This document shows positions 45,655 through 57,469 of a DNA stretch of 64,000 nucleotides, in pieces (within the stretch, counting starts at the first letter, position 1; the number at the start of each line of letters is the position of its first letter). The position numbers and the translations under genes were made by a program. The DNA lies in assembly GCA_037043015.1 (NCBI GenBank), contig CM073324.1:10189013-10253012 (forward strand), read 5' to 3'. Under the pieces are notes generated by a model. It was given only the letters and a program-made list of their open reading frames with translations, ran no database searches and was not told where the DNA came from. Origin of the DNA: Bryum argenteum. Lineage: Eukaryota; Streptophyta; Bryopsida; Bryales; Bryaceae.

Positions 45655-48600
45655 ATGACAATATCAGAGATAGAATCTCTTGAAGACAAAGAAGATACCA
45701 CACCCGCTGCAAACTTCCAATCAACTCCTGCTCCGCTTGAAGATGATAGCAGATCCGTCCTACAAGAAGATGTGGAAGGCATGTCTCCTGCAGTGCCACG
45801 CAGTAGTCCTATCCAAACCGATTCTCCTCCAAGGAGTAAGCAAGATCTCGGTGAACACGAATCCCTTTCGGGGCGACGAAGAATCTCCTTTGCACCTGGA
45901 GTGTCAACGTTGGCATAGTTCACATGCCCCCTCATCTCCAAAACAAAGACCCCGGGCCGAGTGCAAACGAGATGCGAATGATACACAAAAGCGATTCCAT
46001 TGCAATCATAAACAGTTCCGTTTCAAACTCAGTGAAGAAGTCTCGTCTACTTATTCCGCTGTGTCGATTGGTGTGTTACCCAAAGGTTCGACCTATTTCG
46101 GAGCAAGACGTCAGGAAACTTGAAAACGAGTTCAACAAAGGTTACCGAGAAGGTGATAGGGTAATGTACGTTTCTCCATTCGATAGGAAAGGAAGAGAAA
46201 AAATAGTAGATGCTCGAGATGGTGTGTGGGAGAATCCGCTATGGAAAGATGTAAATGAAGAGTTCGAGAGGACTTTGAAGTCGGATCCTGATCTTCATCA
46301 TCTTAGTGGCAAATACTTCTATGTATACGAAGGAAACCACCGTGTGACGGCATGGAAGCGTCACATTGAAAAATACCACCAGATGGATCCAACATGGTAC
46401 ATCTCGGTTGATTGCATCGTACTGGATGCTCGCGGACAAAGCAATCTTCTTCTTGACGCTATGAATGACATAAACTGGTAAGTACTTCAAACATCTTCTT
46501 CATTTATTTTATTTCTAATCATTGTCATCTGGACGTTCTCTCATATCTATTTCCGCTGTACAGGTCTACAGAACATGAGCATGTCGAAGACAGTTTATGT
46601 GCAAAGCTGCAACGCATGAGGAAATTCGGTAAGTTGAAACTTAAAGATTTCAAGGATCTTATTACTCCGGAAGATTACCAAATCTGCAAAAACGCTAAAG
46701 CAAAAAAAGAAACATGGTATCCTGTCACACTAGACGTCTTCGTCAAGTTCTTATATGCGGTAAGTCTTCTTCATACCTACTAAACATTGCTATCATTTAC
46801 TCATGTCATTACAATTTCTGAATACTACTTTTGTGCCATGTAGAGGAGGTTAGCGAAAGCATCAGATAATGCCGAAGCAACTTATTACGCCACTACCCCT
46901 AAAGAAAAACAAACGGGGCCAGGAGTTTGGAGTGCCATGGATAACGCCATCAAAGCGGAAATCAAATCTATTCGTGGCAAACAGTTTAACAAGATGGTTG
47001 TTGTGGCCAATAATCAGCTTGGGAAAGTTTTCCCGAAAGAGGTATATAATTCAAGCTTAATTTCGAATGATACTCAATACTGTTATTGGTTAATTCTGAA
47101 ATTTACTACGTCTACTTGTTCTACGTGCAGATCTATTCTCACTACAGCGAAAACTTGAAACCCGACATGACAATCGAACGGCTGCACATGGTTGCTACCA
47201 CCAATGTCCATTTCGATTTTAAGGGAAAGTGGCTGCAATGGTGGAATGCGCCGGATGATGTTCGCCGATCTGTCCACTTCCCAGTAGAGCGCCCTATGAA
47301 GGATAAAGCATTGCTTGCATTCTTGCATCGCGCTTCTCTCTGGGCTCAGGTATATTGTACTTAAGTTCTGTCATTATTGTACTTCCGTCATCGACTGACT
47401 ACTAATTCTAACGATTTCTTCCTTATTGCAGTTACAACAATCCCTCGAAAGTCAAATACAACAACTTCTGGAGGATGGCAAAATCCACATCCAGTGGTCG
47501 GATGCGGTATTAATGCCATCCGCGTATGTTGAGAAATGGAGATTGCTTCTATGGGATAAGGCCTTTGGCAACTACCTCGCTCAAAATGCCAGCCCGAAGT
47601 TCATAAAAGGATCCGATATTCAGAAGATTAGTGGTGGCAAGGTTACAATTAAACGGCTCTTATTCCGGTACGTTTTCATTTAGCTTTTCATCTTTGAACT
47701 CCATTTGCGGAGTTCAAAAATCATCCAGGACAGTATAATACATTTTCTCATTCTAATATATTTTATTGACTGTAGGTACTTGAAACAAGAGCTTCTTAGC
47801 AAAGGAGCTTTGGCTTCGTAGTCCATTCCACCTGAACTCGAGGATGTAACCGTCTCAAATGATCCATCCAGCATCTTCTCCGAAGCCCAACAGACACGGT
47901 TTTCCAACTCACAGTTGCTGACCGGTGGTTGGTTCCTAGAGTGCAACGATAACTTTGTGCACAAGGAAGAGAGACATCTGCTTCGCAACCTCACTTCAAA
48001 CGCACCAGGCAATGCAGCTATGGAGATCGATGACGATGACGACGAAGGCGTCTCCATTTTACCAAGCGCGCCCGTGTCACCCTCCGAACCTCCTTCACCG
48101 ATTGCACATCCTAGAACCCGAGCAAACAGGAAGCGACGCATCGCTGCCGCGGAGCCTATCGTTGATCTTGATCAAGAACCCGATGAATCCGGTCCGCTCC
48201 ATCAAGACGTTGCGAGTCCCGTAAGAAGGCGATTTGACTCGGGCTTGGATGGAGCGACCAACAATGCAAGTAGACGCGCTCGACCATTGACTCAGATTTC
48301 TGTAGGCGCTCTTACGAATGCGGGGTCCCCTCCTCAATCTTTTACTGTCGACCACAGCTCCGGAAAGAAGTTTGCTTCACTCCCATTTCTTGAACCGAAG
48401 CATGTTGGAGAGTGCTTGTCTTCTGATATTACTATTTCTCTCCCAATGTACTTGGAAAAAGGGGATATCGGAGCTTCTGTTCAAAAGGCAGCTCACGAAA
48501 CAAAAGATTGGGACACGCAAGTCATGGACATCATTAACCACATCAGAAAGGTATTATATCTTAGATCTCTTATTACATTCTCTTATTTCTGAAATTCTGT

Positions 48601-49955
48601 TTGGAACATATCGTTTACAACATCTCTAACTTTTTATGATTTATAAAGATTGGCAAGGACAGGAAGTATCCATGTAAGGAGATGGGCACGAAACACCCGC
48701 ATCCGGGCATTGATCTCATCTACGCGGACGTTCCTGAGAACTTACCCGTGCCTGACGTGTCGCCCGTCGAGATTCCTTCGTGGAACAAGCGAGAGAAGAG
48801 CTACTTCGAGAGTGTGTTCTTTTTTGCTTTCTACAACTTGACAGACGAGGGTGCCATACTTGTTATGCATCCCAAGGATCGTCGAGTCGAGAAAGCTCTG
48901 GATGCCGAGTCAAAGGCTTTCGAATTCCGAATGGTGCGAGATTGGTGGGGATATAATCCCATGCCAATGGCCTCGACGAACCCCCAAGTGAAAACGGTAT
49001 GGTCTTCGTACTGCATTCAAATCATCATTCATGATTACTTACAACGCTTTATTAATCCACTCTCATGTATTGAATTTTCCAGACTCACAACTTCCACATA
49101 AAGGTCTTTGTTCGGAAGTCTTTTGCCACCAGATTCTCCATACGACAGGTTGCGAAAGAATACGCAGGTGTGTCGATTCTTCCCGACGAGGAGGACCATG
49201 TTTTCAATTTTGCGAGCAATGACTCCATTCGTAAGAAGGAAGATGGTACTCCGTGGCGTGGCTCGCGAGAGAAGGATCCCTCCTTCATCCAGTGTTTTAT
49301 TGATTCTCTCACAGACGAGCGAGGAATCGTCTTTGACTGGAGCCCTAGTACTGGTTAGTTGTTGCTTAAACCAACTCTCATTCAACTTATGCAATATTGT
49401 AGATATGATGTTGGTTGCTGGTATGTAGGTGCTTCCGTGATAGCCTGCGCGCGATCGAACCGTCATCTCATTGCTGTTGAAGCTGATGAAGAGATATTTG
49501 ACGGACTTTTATCGGCATACGTGGATGGTACCGCTTTTGAGGAAGAAAGTGGCGATTCGGATCCAGTTTATGACTACGACAGTGACACTTCTGAACCGCT
49601 TCAAAAGAAGCAACGCCCAACATTTTGTGCGTATTTATATCTTACTTTTCCCCCTTCTATTGTCACCTTCACTTGCTAATAATTCACTGGTATTGACTTT
49701 TTCTGTACTTTTAGGATCGCAGGTTCCAATCGAGGCTTGATTGGCGACGCTAGTCTCTACAGCAGTCCTTCGCAAACTTTCACCCTACCATCTTATGCGG
49801 AGCAGATAGCTCAGGACTTTGTCGCTGCCCCTTCTCCCGTTTTATCGGACAGTAGTAGACGTCGACGCTTTAGCTCGAGAGTGCTTGCGTTTATCGACGA
49901 TGAGGCTGATCAGTGTGACCAACACTTTAATGGTCGTTCACCATCAGCTTCTTAG
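45655..49955 (+). pseudogene. outer gene B: ParB-like domain fused to DNA methyltransferase-like domain, ten exons
   Basis: Exons: 45655-46477, 46564-46759, 46844-47041, 47131-47349, 47432-47667, 47776-48550, 48649-48996, 49083-49353, 49429-49626, 49715-49955 (about 1,168 codons). Intron positions match the inner copy throughout. ParB-like part: LLIPLCRLVCYPKVRP, GYREGDRVMYVS, YEGNHRVTAW (GNHR at 46332-46343), ISVDCIVLDARG. Middle region: WRLLLWDKAFGNYLAQNASP. Methyltransferase-like part: IDLIYADVPENLPVP (48718-48762), FFFAFYNLTDEGAILVMHP, MVRDWWGYNP, IVFDWSPSTGASVIAC and LIAVEADEEIFD. Defects: a frame change near 45915 between the acidic leader and the ParB part (an ATG at 45924 could restart) and TAG at 47819-47821. 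Otherwise the exons are open, so this copy is less damaged than the inner one. Confidence 0.75.
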
Positions 49956-50640
49956 TTGTTATTATTTTCATAGTTTGGTTTGGACTACGTAGGGTTATAT
50001 AGTTGCCCTACGGCATTGGTCATACATGTGGTTTTATTATACGTTTTTATATCTATTTATGACGTTTACCTATTAATCATGAATGTTTAGTGCATTCCTA
50101 ATTAATATTCAAATGTTTAAGTTTTAAACTCAATGCAAAATAAATGTTTCAAAACGTTTTTTTATTTTCAATTGGAGTGATTGAATCTAGCTAGCGCTGG
50201 TAGTGGCTCTAGTTTTGTATTTGTCTAGCTCAGGATAGCTGCTTTACGAAGCAGTGCAACGCTCAAACGAGCCCGTGGAGAATCGAACTCGGACCACTAC
50301 AATGCCACGTGAATGTCTTTCTGTACACCTTACAAAGAAATACGGAAGGACGACTTGGATTTATTAACTTTATATTATATATACCGAAGCATTTACATAT
50401 AAGTTTGATAAGCCCAAAATAGGGAATTGATGACGTCAGCCCTAATTATACTATACATTTTCAAAATACTTAAAGTAAATTTATTGATGTCCTAATGGGC
50501 CCTCCAAGATTTCGGTTTAACTTTAGTATTTGTGAGTGAACGAGGCCAGTACATGATTTGAAATGTATGGGTTACATTTGATGATGCTTACTCTAATTTA
50601 ATTAAATTTTATTTAAACTTACAAATGTGAATAATTTACG
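49956..50640. other. subterminal DNA of the outer MULE, no gene seen
   Basis: AT-rich. A phrase GAGAATCGAACTCGGACC (about 50277-50294) resembles a tRNA T-arm on the minus strand but is isolated. Confidence 0.5.
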
Positions 50641-50860
50641 AACTGTTGTAGGACCCCAATACCATGTAAGGAAGTGCATAAAGAACCTATATCCACGGTT
50701 TTGGGTATTTTATGCCCAAAAATAACCATTTTAAAATTTCAGAACCACCGTTTCCATGGTAATAGGGCCATTAACTTTTAGATTTATTTTTCTTACCGCT
50801 CAAACTTTACTGCTCACCGCTCACCGCTCAACGCTCAACGCTCACACCAGTGGTTTCCCC
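50640..50860 (-). repeat. right terminal region of the outer MULE
   Basis: Iterated CCGCTCACCGCTCAACGCTC (50793-50846), preceded by CCATGGTAATAGGGCC and ATGCCCAAAAATAACC. These phrases match both ends of the inner element. The element ends at ...TTTCCCC (50860), inside the C-terminal integrase region of a gypsy element. Confidence 0.75.
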
Positions 50861-52580
50861 TTCACTAAACTCACATGAAAAACAGGATGAATACCTGACG
50901 GTGTATTCAAACGAACCGCATGTGTACCTACGCACTCCAATACACGATAAGGAAGAGCAATCCAATCAAGCTTCTTGATTGGCCGGGACGTGTTGATGTT
51001 CTTCAACTTCAACCACACACGATCACCCGGACGAAAATCCTCGCCACCGAAATAGTGTATTTGACTGACGTTCTTGAGTCTCTTGGGCAATGGCCATTGC
51101 CGTTGTTGCCAGTTCACTTGAATTGCGCCAGTGCTCAACAAGCTTGCGTCCTTTTTCCGCCGGTGACAACGAAGAACCTGCCTCCTCGGGTATAGTAATA
51201 TTCATGACCGAATGATGATAACCGTGAGTCATAAAAATGCGGACATACCTATAGATGCGACACACGATTATTCAACGCCATCATCGCGATCGGCAAATCG
51301 AAAAGCCCAATCTTCTTGCTCAAATGTCGTGAAAAATACGAAGATATGTTTCAAGCTCTTGATTCGCCCTCTCTGTTGCACCATCTGTCTCCGGATGGAA
51401 AGCTGTCGACAACCGACGCGTAATCTTCATCAATCTACATACTTCTCATCCCAAAGCGACTAATAAATTGACTACCACGATCCGACACAATTTCTTGCGC
51501 AGGCAATCCGTGATCTTGAAAAACTTGCTCTAAAAGTTTGTGAGCCACATCAAGTGCACGAATTGTCTTCATAGGCACAAAGAATGATAGATTTGGACAA
51601 ACGGTCTGTCACAACCATGATATTTGTGCGATCGGCCGCTTGGTGCCAATCCGGTAATAAAATCAATGGAGAGCTCAGTCCAAATCCGTGCCGGAATTGG
51701 CAAAGGTTTTAGCAACTCTTGCTTCTGTTCCCGCCAAATCTTCGATTTTCCACACACGTTGCGATTCCCGTCATAAATCTCCGAACATCTTGTGTCAACC
51801 TGGCCACGATATTCACGCCAAATCAAGTCACGCTGTACCCTCACGACCTGGATGTCCTGCTAGTGGTGAATCATGAGTAGATTGGATCAAACGCGTCCGA
51901 AGAGGTTCGTGCGCCGGAATCCATATTCGTCCACGCCAACGCAATCGATGACCTGAATCTACAGAACACTCACTAATCGTGATAGGTAAGCCCCATTCTT
52001 TAGGTAGTCGGCGCTCACCATCCATAACCGCCTTTCGCATATTCCAATAACGATGATTTGTTTGCAGGGCAACATCCCATAATGCAATCATCTCTGCGTC
52101 AATAAATGGACATATGGGACGCGGGGTCATTATTGACTCTGTAGCAGGAGCCTCTTTCTCTGAATCTACATCACCATCTGTGATCCATGCGGATTTAGCG
52201 ACAACCTTCAAAGCGCCATCATCTCCGTCTAAAAGCTGATGATATCGATTCATGATTCGATCATCATCTGCGTGTTGGGGAAGATCATGTTCCCGACGAG
52301 AAAGTGCATCCGATTGAACTTGATCCTTGCCAGGCTTGTGCACAATCTCAAAGTCAAAATCATTCAACTCGTAGGCCCAACGCATTTGCCTCTCGCTCAA
52401 ATGTTGCTTCTTCTGAAAATAAGCCAAATTGCGATGATCTGAACTTACTTCAAAATGTTGGCCAGCAAGTAATGTACGCCACTCGCGGATGCAATGTACA
52501 ACTGCTAGCATTTCCTTGTCATGAATCGGATAATTGGACTCACTTGGTGTATTTATTTCTTGAGAAATAAGCAACCGCAT
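50861..52580 (-). pseudogene. pol: gypsy RNase H and integrase, frame-broken
   Basis: RNase H: NYPIHDKEMLAVVHCIREWR, VSSDHRNLAYF and DALSRR (52580-52270). Integrase zinc region: TRLIQSTHDSPLAGHPGREG (about 51890-51830). Integrase core: WTELSIDFITGLAPSG and CDRPFVQIYHS (51844-51569). C-terminal GPY/F module: GDRVWLKLKNINTSRPIKKL and HPVFHVSLVK (51141-50861). Several frame changes lie between 51830 and 51140, so the protein is not intact. Confidence 0.8.
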
Positions 52581-53416
52581 GCCAAAGTCCGTCCACCTTT
52601 TGCATTAAGGTGCCACCAACAGCATAACCAGAGGAATCACATTCAATGGTTGTTTCCAAACCTGGAGTCCATTTAACGAGCACCGGCGCATGAGTTAATG
52701 CCTCCTTCAATCGATCAAAGGCATGTTGACATTTCGATGTCCAATGGAAAGGTTGATCTTTCCGCGTTAGTCGAGATAAGAGGTTACGCAATGTTAGAAT
52801 ATCCATCTATGAATTGTCGATAATAATTGCAGAAACCTAAAAATCCACGAACTCCTTTCACTTTTGTTGGCGGCTCCCATTGACGAATTGCCTCAAGTTT
52901 TGTTGGATCAGCCTGCAAACCCCAACCGGTCTTCACCAAATATCCAAGATACTTAATAGTGTCTGCTTCAAACTCGCTCTTATCAAAATCAAGTTGAAGC
53001 CCTGCGTTAGCAAGCTTACGGATGATCCTGAGAACTGCATCACGATGTTCTTTTTGAGTATCACTATAGATCACCACGTCATCAATATATGCGGCAAAGA
53101 TATATCCAATTAAATCATGAAGTATCCAATTGATATATCGTTGAAAAGTTGCAGGTGCGCCCGTCAGTCCAAACGGTGTGACCAACCACTCATATAAGCC
53201 AAAGCGTGTTTTGAACGCCGTCTTCCACTCGTCACCTTCTTTCACACGTATCCGATGAAACGCAGAGATTACATCAATTTTGGAGATATATTTGGCTGTA
53301 GCAATGGATCTTAACGTCTCATCAATGCGCGGAATCGGATAGCTGTCATTCCGACTCATCTCGTTCAATCGCCAATAGTCAACACAGAATCGCAATCCTC
53401 CGCCAGGTTTCTTCAC
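52540..53416 (-). pseudogene. pol: gypsy reverse transcriptase
   Basis: An RT core with GGGLRFCVDYWRLNEMS, SKIDVISAFHRIRVKEGDEW, LTGAPATFQRYIN and the catalytic YIDDVVIYSD, all intact between 53416 and 52784. It continues as VKGVRGFLGFCNYYRQF and, after a frame change, the thumb/connection part (52806-52540) with FHWTSKCQHAFDRLKEAL. GVRGFLGFCNYYR is the phrase that points to the fungal-like clade. Confidence 0.85.
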
Positions 53417-53709
53417 AAATATGACCGAGTCTGCTGCTGCGGTGAATTACTTACGCGAATAAATCCATTATCCAACAACTCCGTAAGGGTCTTGCGCAAA
53501 ACTAATAATTGATCCTTGGACATCGATCTGCATGGCGGGGATGTCATCATTAGTCTTCCTTCAATAAGATTGATCTCGTGATCAACCCCTTTCCTATGCG
53601 GGGCAACGACTTTGCATCTTGTCGATTAAAAGCGTCAATAATCGGCATGAGCGATCGGGAGCATGTTGTGCCGGGTCCCTATACACCTTCATTTGTAGTG
53701 CCTTGGATG

Positions 53710-54642
53710 TCAACCAAGTGGCACTAAAACCTCTCTTGGTTCACCGCTTCTCCGCAAAGTTTGAATCACCGATGCACGTATCTCTTGCATTGGCTCCAAC
53801 GTAATCGGTCGAGTCTTCACAATCATCTTGAAAGGTTTTCGAATGCAAACCTCTTCTTTAGCAGGTCGAACACTTGCATCATGTTGCTCCATCCAACCTT
53901 TTCCCAAGATTATATCATCTATCTGTCCTGGAATAACATAGGCAACAATCCTCTCCTCCATACCATCAATATCGGCCATAAAATTTGCAATTTGGCAAAT
54001 CATAGGCCGCTTCTTCATTGTCGTAACTTGCTCCAAAGATCTAGGTTGAATAGATGACGCATCCAACCCTCTCCGTCGAACAAATTGCTCAGACACAGTT
54101 GCAAAGCATTGGCATCCAGAATCACACAAAGCACGAGTAGATATAGTTGAGTTTATTAAAACATCAACATACATACCACCCGTGTCTGAGTTGTCTCCTA
54201 GATTCTTCAACTTTGACAACCTGCCTCCACGCCTCCGACTGAGTCTTATGCCGGAAGCTGCTCGTTTTTCCGGCTCTACATCAGAGTCACAACTCTCCAT
54301 CTCTTTGACTTCCTCTGTCTTGACATTGCTCTTCTTTCTCACTGCGCGCACTATCGAAGTTTTGTCCGCGCTCTCTTTCTTCTTCTTTTCATTGCCTTCA
54401 CATTGCTTGGATGAACAGTCATTTGCACGGTGGCCTCCCTTCAAACATAAAAAACAACGTCCCTCTTGGCGACACCGTTGTTGTTCCTCCAAAGTCAGAC
54501 GTCTCCGAAACTTGCTTATTTGGACTGTAGGCATCAAATCCATCTCATCTCCATCTGGCCATACGCGATTTGATGTCGCGATCAGAGCTGCACGACCCTT
54601 CTGATATTGCAAGCAATCAAGTTGAGAGCCGACCGCCAACAA
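53710..54642 (-). CDS. gypsy Gag C-terminus (zinc knuckle) and aspartic protease
   Basis: 310 codons uninterrupted. A zinc knuckle CFLCLKGGHRANDC (around residue 65) is followed by an acidic/basic linker. The protease-like domain has ALCDSGCQCFATVSEQFVRR, where the active-site triplet DSG is followed by Cys rather than Ala, and DDIILGKGWMEQHD near the end. The DSGC form is typical of fungal Ty3 elements (established knowledge). Confidence 0.8.
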   Translation of the reverse strand: MLAVGSQLDCLQYQKGRAALIATSNRVWPDGDEMDLMPTVQISKFRRRLTLEEQQRCRQEGRCFLCLKGGHRANDCSSKQCEGNEKKKKESADKTSIVRAVRKKSNVKTEEVKEMESCDSDVEPEKRAASGIRLSRRRGGRLSKLKNLGDNSDTGGMYVDVLINSTISTRALCDSGCQCFATVSEQFVRRRGLDASSIQPRSLEQVTTMKKRPMICQIANFMADIDGMEERIVAYVIPGQIDDIILGKGWMEQHDASVRPAKEEVCIRKPFKMIVKTRPITLEPMQEIRASVIQTLRRSGEPREVLVPLG

Positions 54643-54645
54643 AGC

Positions 54646-55411
54646 TTAGACAAACATACCATAATCGATGTACGTCACAGGTCCAATCATCGCGCGTTGC
54701 ATCTCTGAGTTGAGAGCACCGCAAAGATATCCTATCTTCACCATATCCGGAACCATGGTAAGTTGACTCTCACCAAGCTCCTTCTCAAACTTGGGCAAGA
54801 ATGTTGCGAATGACTCCCTACCCTGCTTCATTGCTTGAAGCCGATTCAATGCCCGCTCATCGCATTCGGGTCGATGTAAACGCTTTGTCAAGATGTTGAA
54901 TAAAAGTCGCCGCATTGCAACCACGTTGATTTTGGTAGAAAGATACTACCATCATCTCGCGCCTTCGTCCATCCTCAAAAACAAGTATGCGGCTTGATCT
55001 TGAGGTGTACCAAGTACAGCTCCATCAATTCGAAGCTTGTTATCTGCTTCGACCTTCCATATCGGGTAGCCCTTGCGACTCCCGTCAAACTTTGAAATAT
55101 CTGGCAATCGCTTGCGCAATGCGACGGCAGTTCCTCCATATTGTTCTTTGCATCGAGTGCGGCATCATCTGCGATGAAGACGGACCTCCTAAACTCGTGA
55201 ATTGTCCAGCCGCTGGAGCCACCTGCGACTGTTGTGCAACCAACTGCTCGATAGCCAACTTCTCAGCTTGCTGAGAAGCATGAAGTTGTGTGCGCAACCT
55301 CACGATCTCCTGTTGATAGTCTTCCGCCGTAATTTCTCCTTGCGCCTGCTGCTGCTGCTGCAAGATCTCATCATCGATCATCTGGGCGTTCTCCATCTCA
55401 AAAAGCAACAC
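54646..55411 (-). pseudogene. gag: gypsy Gag N-terminus and capsid
   Basis: The N-terminal part (55411-55085; likely ATG at 55396, MENAQMID) contains a Gln-rich coiled-coil (EILQQQQQAQGE). The capsid part (54924-54646), in a different frame, has LNRLQAMKQGRESFATFLPK and FEKELGESQLTMVPDMVKIG. The stretch between them is frame-broken. Confidence 0.65.
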
Positions 55412-55693
55412 CTCTCAATCAACTCTTCAGGCTTCGCAAAGCCTTCAAATGCGTCCCGGTTCTGTGGCTATCTTCAATCACTACCACGAGGGTGGATAAG
55501 TTCCTCAATCTAATCAATGTCTTACTTTTGTCGTTTGAAAAAACAAGGGAGGATGAAGCCCTTCAGAAAATCAAGAGAAGTCTTGGATTATGTAAGAGTC
55601 TAGCTGTCAAAACAAGCAAAAACTACAAAAGAAATATATTGATCCAAGACTTAGGTTTACAATGAATAAGAGTCCCTTATATACTAACCTCTT

Positions 55694-55768
55694 GGCTCAA
55701 CTGCCGAGGCTATACTTTAGCTCTACTGCCGAGGCTATACTTTAGCTCTACTGCCGAAGTTCTATTTA
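55694..55768. repeat. 25-bp tandem repeat, three copies
   Basis: The unit CTCTACTGCCGAGGCTATAC plus TTTAG repeats three times in the presumed LTR/leader of the fungal-like gypsy element. Confidence 0.85.
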
Positions 55769-55899
55769 TAAAATTAATAGCGAGTAAACATCCGAGCTTA
55801 TCAACGAGGCCTTGGCCCATGACAGAATCAATTAAATTTGTGCATCGTCATAAAATGGGTGTTGACGGGAAAATCCCACTTATTATAAGTTTGGTAAAG

Positions 55900-57150
55900 G
55901 ATTGTTTCAAAGTTTACTTATGATTACCTTATGAATTTACTCTCCATGGATCTACTTTACATGATTCTAACTTTTGTTTATAAAGTAAACAATTCTTCTT
56001 GGTCGAACATTTGGCGAGATGTGAGAACAAGGGTCTTGCCTAATTTAAATACTTAAGGGGTAGAAGTAGACTAGGGTTGCACACTTATGACTTATGGACA
56101 CATGCTCTGTACTAAGGACAGTAAGGAGTACCGAATGTCAGCACCACTAATTTGTGTAAGTCTAATGGATAATTTAAGTTATTAAAATCTAAGAATATAA
56201 ATTGAAAATTTGACTTTGTATGCTAGATCATACCCGTGCGGGCTGAGACGTGGACCATCGAAAAGAGGTATTGGACCACTGTCGGGTGATGATGTAAGTC
56301 TCTTCACATGTGGCGACTGAGGAGCACTTAGTCCTCCATACTCGATGTGATCGTAATGCTTCAAGTTCCATTCGATCTCATCCTTCAACTCGCTCAGAGA
56401 CACAAAACTCGATGGCGGGCGAGTCTTCTGGCCTCTGCACACCTTCGCACGACAAACGATGACAAGACATGCAACCTTAGTTTCAGGGTCAGTCGAAACC
56501 CTCCCCATTGCCTGCCCTTACCGTCATGGCTATTGGGAAAGGAGTTCGCGAGTATTCGCAGCAATTCGAGACACTAAAGATGACACAACAAACTATCGAA
56601 AAGCTAGTCGAGCGCGCATTAAAGTGAAATGAAAATGCAACAACCAAAGGGTCAACACTCACAAAGCCTACTGCCAAAACAAAGAAAGAACGAAACAAAA
56701 CTATTGAGGGAATGGAAAGGCTCAGGATGTGTGCAGAGAAGTTGCGACCACAATTCAACATGTAAGCCACAAATCTGGAACACGATCAAGGTAATCTGAC
56801 ACACGAGTATCATCGAAAAAACAGAATAAGGTCTAGCTCAGATCGATCACGTGTATCGGAGACCTTATCAGAGGGAAGAAGGATCGATGAGAGGGATGAA
56901 ACGCTTACCGTAGGACCTACTCCCGAGGCGCATGGTGATTGTGGAGAAAGGCAGGGTGAGTGGAGGCAATGGCAAGTGCTGAAGATGTAGAGCCCTAGTT
57001 GTTGCTGCATACAACGAGTAGCTCCACATTTATCGAGCCATCGCTGGGGAGCACACGACTCAGATTCTTCTGCCGTCGTGGTGGCAGTCAAAATGGTTAT
57101 AGTTTGATTGGAAGATGTGTCATAGACAAGTGCATTCTTGAGCTCTCTCA
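55900..57150. other. no convincing gene
   Basis: Mixed DNA with short open frames only; nothing recognised. May be diverged retroelement sequence linked to the copia fragment that follows. Confidence 0.5.
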
Positions 57151-57414
57151 TCAAACATCTACGCCAAAAATGGAGATAAGCAATCTGATGCTATCGGACT
57201 TGACGCTTGGAGCGTAGGTTTCAGATTCATAATCCATTCCATATGTCTGGAAGTATTCTTTAGCAACCAATCGAGCCTTGAAGTGCTCTACTATGTCATC
57301 CGACCTTATCTTTATGCCGAATATCCATTTATTCGTGAAGATTGACCTTCCTGGCCGTAGTACCTCCATGCTCCATGTTTCATTCTTCAACAACGTATCA
57401 ATTTCCTCCTCCAT
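57151..57414 (-). pseudogene. Ty1/copia reverse transcriptase fragment
   Basis: 88 codons. It contains MEEEIDTLLKNETW, GRSIFTNKWIFGIKIRSDD, FKARLVAKEYFQTYGMDYES, ETYAPSVKSDSIRLLISI, the conserved start of copia RT. The catalytic YVDD part and all other domains are absent; it is a dead scrap. Confidence 0.85.
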
Positions 57415-57469
57415 TGCTTTTTGCCACTCAACTTTTAGTTGGACTTCGTAGCTTTAGCATATGTCTTCA

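Larger units (their letters stand above)
25478..50860. mobile_element. outer Mutator-like element, left-truncated and split by the inner element
   Basis: Homology to the inner element begins at 25478 (transposase N-terminus, minus strand). It continues through a divergent promoter, gene A exons (27158-29202), an intronic palindrome array (29240-29622 and 43979-44790), the last gene A exon and gene B (45655-49955). The right terminus (about 50793-50860) has iterated GAGCGKT units and ends ...TTTCCCC next to a gypsy element. The left terminus and most of the transposase are missing. Without the inner element it is about 11 kb. Confidence 0.75.
50861..55900 (-). mobile_element. Ty3/gypsy element of Tcn1/fungal-like type, split by the outer MULE
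   Basis: Minus-strand order: 5' untranslated DNA (about 55900-55420), gag, CCHC and protease, RT, RNase H, integrase, GPY/F. The coding part stops at 50861 where the outer MULE begins. The expected chromodomain and 3' LTR are not visible on the other side within the window. The protein style is closer to fungal/Tcn1 chromoviruses than to the other gypsy elements here. Such elements are known in mosses and lycophytes (established knowledge). Confidence 0.75.

Noticed and set aside
50210-50300. possible tRNA or SINE (TTCGATTC-like T-arm on the minus strand)
   Set aside because: Only a T-arm-like phrase is present; no acceptor pairing, anticodon arm or spaced A box could be found.
50861-55411. 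fungal contamination of the assembly
   Set aside because: The fungal-like gypsy element is interrupted by the plant-type outer MULE and lies in one continuous sequence with plant elements.
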